9,047 nt of DNA from positions 1-9,047 of the forward strand of contig JACQDG010000117.1 in NCBI GenBank assembly GCA_016201185.1, in the 5' to 3' direction. The position numbers and the translations under genes are program-made. Below are positions 4,831-9,047 of the stretch, one piece after another (position 1 is the stretch's first letter; the number at the start of each line of letters is the position of its first letter). The stretch is from Acidobacteriota bacterium (GTDB lineage Bacteria; Acidobacteriota; Terriglobia; Bryobacterales; JACQDG01). The notes below the pieces were generated by a model that saw only the letters and a program-made list of their open reading frames with translations, was not told where the DNA came from and did no database searches.

Positions 4831-6717
4831 TCAAGCGGGCTGCGGGCGCTCGCCTTCCGCCAGGCCGGGAACCCGCTTGCCCGGGTCGGGACGCAGCACC
4901 TTCTGGGTCGGAGCTTCTTCCTCAGGCGACCCGCGGCCCACCGCCGGCAGCGGCCGGCCCTCGATCAGCAACTTGACTTCTTCGCCGTCCAGGACCTCCC
5001 GCTCCAGCAGCGCTTCGGCGATCCGCACCAGCGCGTCGGATTGATTCTGAACGATATTCCTGGCCTTGATATGGGCGTTCTTCACCAGCTCGCTCACCTG
5101 GGCGTCGATGCGGACGGCGGTGGCCTCGCTGTAATCGCGGTGCTGGGCGATTTCGCGGCCCAGGAAGATCTGCTCTTCCTTCTTGCCGAAGGTCAGCGGA
5201 CCCATCTCGTCGCTCATGCCCCATTCGCAGACCATGCGCCGGGCCATCTCGGTGGCCTGCTCGAAGTCGTTGCCGGCCCCGGTGGTCATTTGCTTGAGAA
5301 ACATCTCCTCGGCCACTCGGCCGCCCATCAGGATGGCCAGTTGCGACTCCAGGAAGGCCCGGGTGTAAGTGTGCTTGTCGTCCATGGGCAACTGCATGGT
5401 CAGGCCCAGGGCCATGCCCCGCGGAATGATGGTCACCTTGTGCAACGGGTCGGCGAAGGGCACCACGGCCGCCACCAGGGCATGGCCGGCCTCGTGGTAG
5501 GCGGTGTTTTTCTTCTCCTCCTCGCTCAAGATCATGGAGCGCCGCTCCACGCCCATCAGCACCTTGTCCTTGGAGAGCTCGAAATCGGCCATGGTGACCA
5601 CTTTGCGGTTCTGCCGGGCGGCGTGCAGCGCCGCTTCGTTCACCAGGTTGGCCAGGTCCGCGCCGGAAAAGCCCGGCGAGCCGCGGGCCAGCACGTGCAA
5701 GTCCACATCGTCAGCCAGGGGAACCTTTTTGGTGTGCACCCGAAGGATGGCTTCCCGGCCTTTCACATCGGGCCTGGGAACCACCACGCGGCGGTCAAAA
5801 CGCCCGGGGCGCAGCAGGGCCGGGTCCAGCACGTCGGGACGGTTGGTAGCGGCGATCAGGATGACTCCTTCGTTCGAGTCGAAACCGTCCATCTCCACCA
5901 GCAACTGGTTCAGGGTCTGCTCGCGCTCGTCGTGGCCGCCGCCCAGGCCGGCGCCGCGATGGCGGCCTACGGCGTCAATCTCGTCGATAAAGATGATGCA
6001 GGGAGCGCTTTTCTTGCCCTGGTCGAACAGGTCGCGAACACGGCTGGCGCCTACGCCCACGAACATCTCCACGAAGTCAGAGCCGGAAATGGAGAAGAAC
6101 GGAACGTTGGCTTCGCCGGCGATCGCGCGCGCCAGCAAAGTCTTGCCGGTCCCGGGAGAGCCTACCAGCAGCACGCCCTTAGGGATTCGGCCTCCCAGCT
6201 TCTGGAATTTCTGCGGCTCCCGCAGAAACTCGATGATTTCCTGCAGCTCTTCCTTGGCTTCCTCCACCCCGGCCACGTCCTTGAAAGTGACCTTCTTCTG
6301 TTGCGTGGAAAGCAGCCGGGCGCGGCTCTTGCCGAAACTCAGCGCCTTGTTGCCGCCCGTCTGCATCTGCCGCATCATGAAGGAGGCGTTCACCAGCAAG
6401 GTGATCCAGTTGTTCGATTGGGCTTCCTTGACCTCGATGTTGACCTTCTTTTCCTGCAGCAGCTTGTAAATATCGGGGTAATTGGCCGGAATGACGGTGC
6501 GCAACTGCAACGGGCTGTTTTTCAGCTTGCCGCTGACCTGGTTGCCATTGGCAATGGTCACATCCGAGACGTTGCCGGCCTGAATCTCGTCGAGGAACTG
6601 GGAGAAGGTGAGGGTTTTTTCGCGCCCCGGGCTTCCGCTCTTGACAACCGACCAGAGGAGTACCGCGGTGCAAATCATGACCACCCAGAAGATGGCCGTC
6701 TTGATGGTAGAGTTCAC
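4831..6717 (-). CDS. ftsH: ATP-dependent zinc metalloprotease FtsH lacking its second membrane helix
   Basis: A 628-residue FtsH, the membrane-anchored AAA+ protease that degrades unstable cytoplasmic and membrane proteins. TM1 is about residues 8-25, followed by a periplasmic domain (26-105). The AAA module has Walker A GSPGTGKT (186-193), Walker B IIFIDEID (241-248) and the second region of homology with ATNRPDVLDPALLRPGRFDR. The protease has HEAGH (408-412) and the third zinc ligand in TTGAGND (D484). FtsH normally has a second helix just before MMRQMQ; here VNAS (109-112) runs straight into FMMRQMQTGGNKA, so about a dozen hydrophobic residues are missing in frame near 6382. With one helix, the AAA and protease domains would face the wrong side of the membrane. 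Start: GTG at 6717, six bases after GGAGGA; the ATG at 6747 has no such site. It lies 80 bases downstream of tilS. Confidence 0.93.
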   Translation of the reverse strand: MNSTIKTAIFWVVMICTAVLLWSVVKSGSPGREKTLTFSQFLDEIQAGNVSDVTIANGNQVSGKLKNSPLQLRTVIPANYPDIYKLLQEKKVNIEVKEAQSNNWITLLVNASFMMRQMQTGGNKALSFGKSRARLLSTQQKKVTFKDVAGVEEAKEELQEIIEFLREPQKFQKLGGRIPKGVLLVGSPGTGKTLLARAIAGEANVPFFSISGSDFVEMFVGVGASRVRDLFDQGKKSAPCIIFIDEIDAVGRHRGAGLGGGHDEREQTLNQLLVEMDGFDSNEGVILIAATNRPDVLDPALLRPGRFDRRVVVPRPDVKGREAILRVHTKKVPLADDVDLHVLARGSPGFSGADLANLVNEAALHAARQNRKVVTMADFELSKDKVLMGVERRSMILSEEEKKNTAYHEAGHALVAAVVPFADPLHKVTIIPRGMALGLTMQLPMDDKHTYTRAFLESQLAILMGGRVAEEMFLKQMTTGAGNDFEQATEMARRMVCEWGMSDEMGPLTFGKKEEQIFLGREIAQHRDYSEATAVRIDAQVSELVKNAHIKARNIVQNQSDALVRIAEALLEREVLDGEEVKLLIEGRPLPAVGRGSPEEEAPTQKVLRPDPGKRVPGLAEGERPQPA

Positions 6718-6797
6718 TGATCTTCCTCCGGCCGGCCTCGGCCTCATTACGATAGACGCGCTTTGCCGGGCTTACCTCCAGCTTTTTTCTACTCTTT

Positions 6798-7932
6798 CTA
6801 CACTTCGGTGATTTCCAGCACGGTTCGGCTCTCCCGCCCGGCCGCAAACTCTACTGCCGGGCCAAACCCCCGCGACCACACCAAAGTTTCTCCGGCCACG
6901 CCTCTGGAGACGATCACCGGCCAGTTTCGCCGCTCCCAAAGGGGAACCCTGTGGCGCTGGAACAGGGTCTTCAGCTTCTCCGGGCCCTGATGTCCCACCG
7001 GGCGGTACTGATCACCCGGCCGCCAGTTTCGCAGCCACGCGTCTGGCGAATCTCGTAGGTCCCGGGAATAGCTAGCTCTAAGGAGAAATTCCTAGTATCC
7101 AGACCTTCATTGGCGTCGAGCGGAGCCAGCCGCACTTGGTCGAAAGAGCGGAAAACGTCCACGCCGGGGATTTGCGCGCGCCCATGGCCCTCCTCGAGAG
7201 CCGTCAGCCGGCGGATTTGCTCGATATGGCCGAACTCGACGCCGCGCAGGTCGCCCCTCACTTGCTCGACGGCGTGCCGCAGCAGACGCCGCTCGACCGC
7301 CGGGGGCAGGGCCGCCACGCGCCGCGCCTCCAGGTACAAAACCCGGTCCTTGCTGCGCAGATAAACCGGCGCCAGGCGCTCCATCTCGGCGCTCCAGTAG
7401 GATTCTTCATCCCGGGCCCAGTCGGCGAGCTGGGCCAGGGCGCCGGTGATTTCGGGGTTCCACTCCCGGGCTAGTTGGGGCAGCATCTCGTGGCGAAGCC
7501 GGTTGCGGGCCATGTCGCGGCTCTCATTGCTGCTATCCTCTCGCCACTGGCGCCCGGCAGCCCGCAGATATCGCAGCACCTCGGCGCGATCGACTTCGAT
7601 GAGCGGCCGCACGACGCCGCCTTCAAGCAGCGGGTAAATGCCCGCCAGGCCCGCCGTGGCCGCGCCACGCAGAAACCGGAACAGGACCGTCTCAGCCTGG
7701 TCGGTCCGGGTCTGGCCCACTTCGTGAAGGCCTCGTCGGCGTCCGACTCGGCCCCCCGCAGTTTGTGGTTGAGGTGGACCACGGCGGGCAGGATTCCCAG
7801 CTCCGGCGCCAGCTCGCAGAGGATCAGCAGGAGGGCCAGCGAATCCGGGCCCCCCGAGACGGCCACGCCTGCCCGCTCGCCGGCGCGGAACATGGCGTAC
7901 TTGGCAATGGTCTGGGCCACGCGGCGAAGCAT
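6798..7932 (-). pseudogene. tilS: tRNA(Ile)-lysidine synthase, interrupted twice by missing segments and frame changes
   Basis: TilS converts C34 of the tRNA(Ile) CAU anticodon to lysidine, an essential step in most bacteria. Three pieces lie in different frames. The N-terminal piece (7932 to about 7726) has the PP-loop ATPase motif VAVSGGPDS (residues 23-31) and VVHLNHKLRGAESDADEAF. The middle piece (from about 7720 to 7050) resumes at GQTRTDQAETVLFRFLRG and runs through RPLIEVDRAEV and the central helices to LAIPGTYEI. The C-terminal piece (about 7034 to 6798) has LRNWRPGDQYRP and the KLKTLFQRHRVPLWERRNWP block. At the first join some 55-60 residues usually found between the two motifs are missing; at the second some 25 or more. 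Simple frameshifting cannot restore them. The ATG at 7932 is chosen because MLRRV lies at the usual distance before the PP-loop. Loss with ftsH next door suggests a sequence artefact, or a second copy elsewhere. Confidence 0.85.
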
Positions 7933-7940
7933 GATTTCAT

Positions 7941-8037
7941 TATTAGCCGCGAATGAACGGGAATCAACGCGAAGGCTGCTCAGCGAGGGCCGGCGATAGG
8001 CCGCTTTCGGGATTGGCTTTGTTTGGTAATTTTTCAT
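7941..8037. repeat. Repeat-like intergenic DNA upstream of tilS
   Basis: Just upstream of the tilS ATG is a degenerate 10-base periodicity, CGAATGAACG / GGAATCAACG / CGAAGG (7950-7975), preceded by TTAGCCG. It resembles the GCGAATNAACGCGAAT-type intergenic repeat that I recall from many environmental genomes. At 8010-8037 an AT-rich island (GGATTGGCTTTGTTTGGTAA) reads NYQTKPIPK on the minus strand, another peptide I recall as a frequent translation artefact of dispersed intergenic repeats. The family assignment is from memory; the periodicity is visible. It supports excluding this stretch from tilS. Confidence 0.4.
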
Positions 8038-8259
8038 TTTGTTGCCGTAAGTGCTTCTGAGATAAGCCGCTCCGGGTGTCCTCTGCTTATATCATACGGG
8101 CGGAGTGGAGGCGAGGCGCAGGCCGAGGGGGCTAAGTCGCTGAGGGGGCGGGGAATGTTTTCGGGGATTTTAAGAGAAGGCGGGAGGCGCTGCGGCGGGC
8201 CTCCGCGATCATGGCCGCCAGGCCGCGGGCCAGCTGGGGCACGCGGACGTTTGCCGGAT
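8038..8259. other. Intergenic region with no supported gene
   Basis: Mostly GC-rich, purine-skewed DNA between tilS and higB. A small rightward open frame crosses it (8023-8268), but it is Gly/Arg-rich, low in complexity, and lacks a recognisable domain or ribosome binding site. On the minus strand TATGAT/TATAAG near 8087-8096 could be a -10 element for tilS, with no good -35. A six-base stem (GGAGGC with GCCTCC, about 8183-8204) has no T tract. I see no tRNA or small-RNA signature. Confidence 0.4.
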
Positions 8260-8286
8260 CGTGTTTAACGCGAAGCGTGATACGAT
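8260..8286 (+). promoter_or_regulatory. Candidate higBA promoter and operator
   Basis: CGTGTTTAACGCG (8260-8272) is a 13-base dyad with one mismatched pair, centred on GTTTAAC. It lies just upstream of TACGAT (8281-8286), a plausible -10 box. HigA antitoxins usually bind palindromes overlapping their own promoter, so this is the best operator candidate. The -10 box ends six bases before the higB GTG, so transcription would start at or next to the start codon. No convincing -35 box is seen. Confidence 0.35.
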
Positions 8287-8292
8287 GAGAAG

Positions 8293-8571
8293 GTGATCCG
8301 GTCTTTCCGGTGCAAAGAAACCGAGAGGCTTTTTCGCCGGGAGCGCAGCCGGAAATTTGTCAATGTCGAACGCATCGCCCGGCGGAAGCTGCGAATGCTG
8401 GACGATGCGGAGACCCTGCAGGACCTCGCGGCAGTTCCGGGGAACCGGTTGGAGTTCCTGGCCGGAAGCCGGCGCGGGCAGCACAGCATCCGGGTCAATG
8501 ACCAATGGCGGATCTGCTTCCTCTGGCGCGCTGGAGGAGCGGAGAACGTAGAAATTGTGGACTACCACTGA
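8293..8571 (+). CDS. higB: HigB-family (RelE superfamily) toxin
   Basis: A 92-residue toxin of the HigB/RelE-type mRNA interferase superfamily, which cleaves mRNA on the ribosome. It starts with the typical IRSFRCKETERLF, contains a basic helix (ERIARRKLRMLDDAETLQDL, 26-45), and ends with the core strand GQHSIRVNDQWRICFLW (62-78) and the signature terminal VDYH (89-92). The length is normal for the family. The start is a GTG at 8293; a GAAGG lies directly against it, too close for a standard binding site. The toxin gene precedes the antitoxin gene, the usual order for higBA, with 11 bases between them. It appears intact. The antitoxin should neutralise it by binding and repress the shared promoter. 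Confidence 0.92.
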   Translation: MIRSFRCKETERLFRRERSRKFVNVERIARRKLRMLDDAETLQDLAAVPGNRLEFLAGSRRGQHSIRVNDQWRICFLWRAGGAENVEIVDYH

Positions 8572-8582
8572 GGAGGCTCAGG

Positions 8583-8891
8583 ATGGCCAGAAAGAAAAGC
8601 GGCCTATTACCGCCGATCCATCCCGGAGAAATCCTCCGGGAAGAATTCCTCAAGCCCCTGGGGATGTCGGCGCACCAGCTTGCGCTGGCGCTCCGAGTGC
8701 CTGCGACCAGGATCAATGACATCGTGAATGAAAAGCGTGGACTCACGGCGGACACGGCCCTTCGCCTGGCCCGCTACTTTGGCACCACCGCTAAGTTCTG
8801 GCTCAACTTGCAGGCGTCCTACGAGTTGGAAGTGGCCCAGGATCAGCAGGGCGAGTCCGTCAACCAGCAGGTGCTGCCGAGAACGGCCTGA
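8583..8891 (+). CDS. higA: HigA-family antitoxin, XRE-type DNA-binding protein
   Basis: A 102-residue HigA antitoxin with the full family signature: PIHPGEILREEFLKPLGMS (11-29), a helix-turn-helix covering about 29-50 (AHQLALALRVPATRINDIV), NEKRGLTADTALRLARYFG (49-67), and FWLNLQASYELE (72-83). It should bind HigB to neutralise it and bind its own operator as a repressor. The ATG at 8583 has a perfect AGGAGG at 8571-8576 with six-base spacing; this binding site overlaps the last base of the higB stop codon, so translation of the two genes is closely linked. The residues after about 84 (QDQQGESVNQQ) are polar and probably disordered. It is intact and converges on the SDR fragment with eight bases between stop codons. 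Confidence 0.94.
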   Translation: MARKKSGLLPPIHPGEILREEFLKPLGMSAHQLALALRVPATRINDIVNEKRGLTADTALRLARYFGTTAKFWLNLQASYELEVAQDQQGESVNQQVLPRTA

Positions 8892-8899
8892 AAAGACAG

Positions 8900-9046
8900 C
8901 TACAGGGAATGCGTCAGATAGTCGGTGCGGCCGCCGTCGGCGGTGAGTATCTGGCCGGTGACGAACCCGGCGTCGGACGAAGCGAGAAAAGCTACCACGG
9001 AAGCGATATCCTCGGGCATACCCGTGCGGCCGAGCATGCTGCGCGC
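8900..9046 (-). CDS. Short-chain dehydrogenase/reductase, C-terminal end only
   Basis: The minus strand is open from the window edge to a TAG at 8900-8902, giving 48 residues of an SDR C-terminus. It contains LGRTGMPEDIASVVAFLAS and GFVTGQILTADGG, the standard C-terminal helix and NAD(P)-side loop of FabG-like SDRs. The catalytic Tyr and the Rossmann start lie outside the window, so the substrate cannot be guessed. It is a different gene from the chimeric SDR at 2000-2524: the tails differ, and it ends RTDYLTHSL rather than LTLRRDL. Confidence 0.9.
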   Translation of the reverse strand, partial: ARSMLGRTGMPEDIASVVAFLASSDAGFVTGQILTADGGRTDYLTHSL

Positions 9047-9047
9047 G

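Noticed and set aside
5041..6720. A 559-codon open frame on the plus strand
   Set aside because: It is exactly antisense to ftsH, is rich in His, Gly, Gln and Val, has no domain, and arises from high-GC codon bias opposite a conserved gene.
7034..7730. Programmed frameshifting in tilS
   Set aside because: Residues normally present are missing at both joins, and no slippery heptamer was seen, so a frameshift alone cannot give a full protein.
7933..8037. 35-residue N-terminal extension of tilS starting MKNYQTKPIP
   Set aside because: The PP-loop is normally about 20-25 residues from the start, and this stretch is repeat-like intergenic DNA.
8023..8268. Small plus-strand frame before higB
   Set aside because: Low-complexity Gly/Arg composition, no ribosome binding site, no recognisable domain.
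1..9047. CRISPR array, tRNA, rRNA, transposase or phage genes
   Set aside because: No regularly spaced repeats, cloverleaf, ribosomal RNA motif, or DDE/integrase motif was found.

Overview
The window is GC-rich, gene-dense bacterial chromosome. The protein types together (an ADP-glucose glycogen synthase, a DUF4440 lipoprotein, a tilS-ftsH neighbourhood, a radical SAM/SPASM protein and many environmental-type SDRs) suggest an acidobacterial or similar soil/sediment lineage. That placement is inferred from remembered family sequences, not from a search. I see no phage, transposase, CRISPR array, rRNA or tRNA.

Layout. Positions 1-2040 read rightward: the 3' end of glgA, a complete thioredoxin gene, and an orphan radical SAM/SPASM gene that may be leaderless. 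Positions 2000-4275 read leftward as a likely operon: DUF4440 lipoprotein, O-antigen-ligase-like membrane protein, then an SDR gene. The last two are separated by one base. A 50-bp divergent gap whose two ribosome binding sites can pair leads to a rightward sixA-like phosphohistidine phosphatase gene (4326-4823). Positions 4831-7932 read leftward again: tilS (broken) followed by ftsH. After an intergenic stretch with repeat-like DNA comes a rightward higB-higA toxin-antitoxin pair (8293-8891). The window closes with the 3' end of a second, leftward SDR gene.

The most notable feature is damage limited to four leftward genes. The SDR gene has lost the middle of its fold, and an in-frame piece matching uroporphyrinogen decarboxylase (HemE) sits there. 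The ligase lacks a segment before its HN motif. FtsH lacks its second transmembrane helix but keeps its frame. tilS is interrupted twice by missing segments with frame changes. The rightward genes and the DUF4440 gene look full length. Either this locus has really been rearranged, or the contig carries assembly or amplification deletions; raw reads would decide. I found no convincing new multigene system. The chimeric SDR-HemE reading frame is the most unusual object here.
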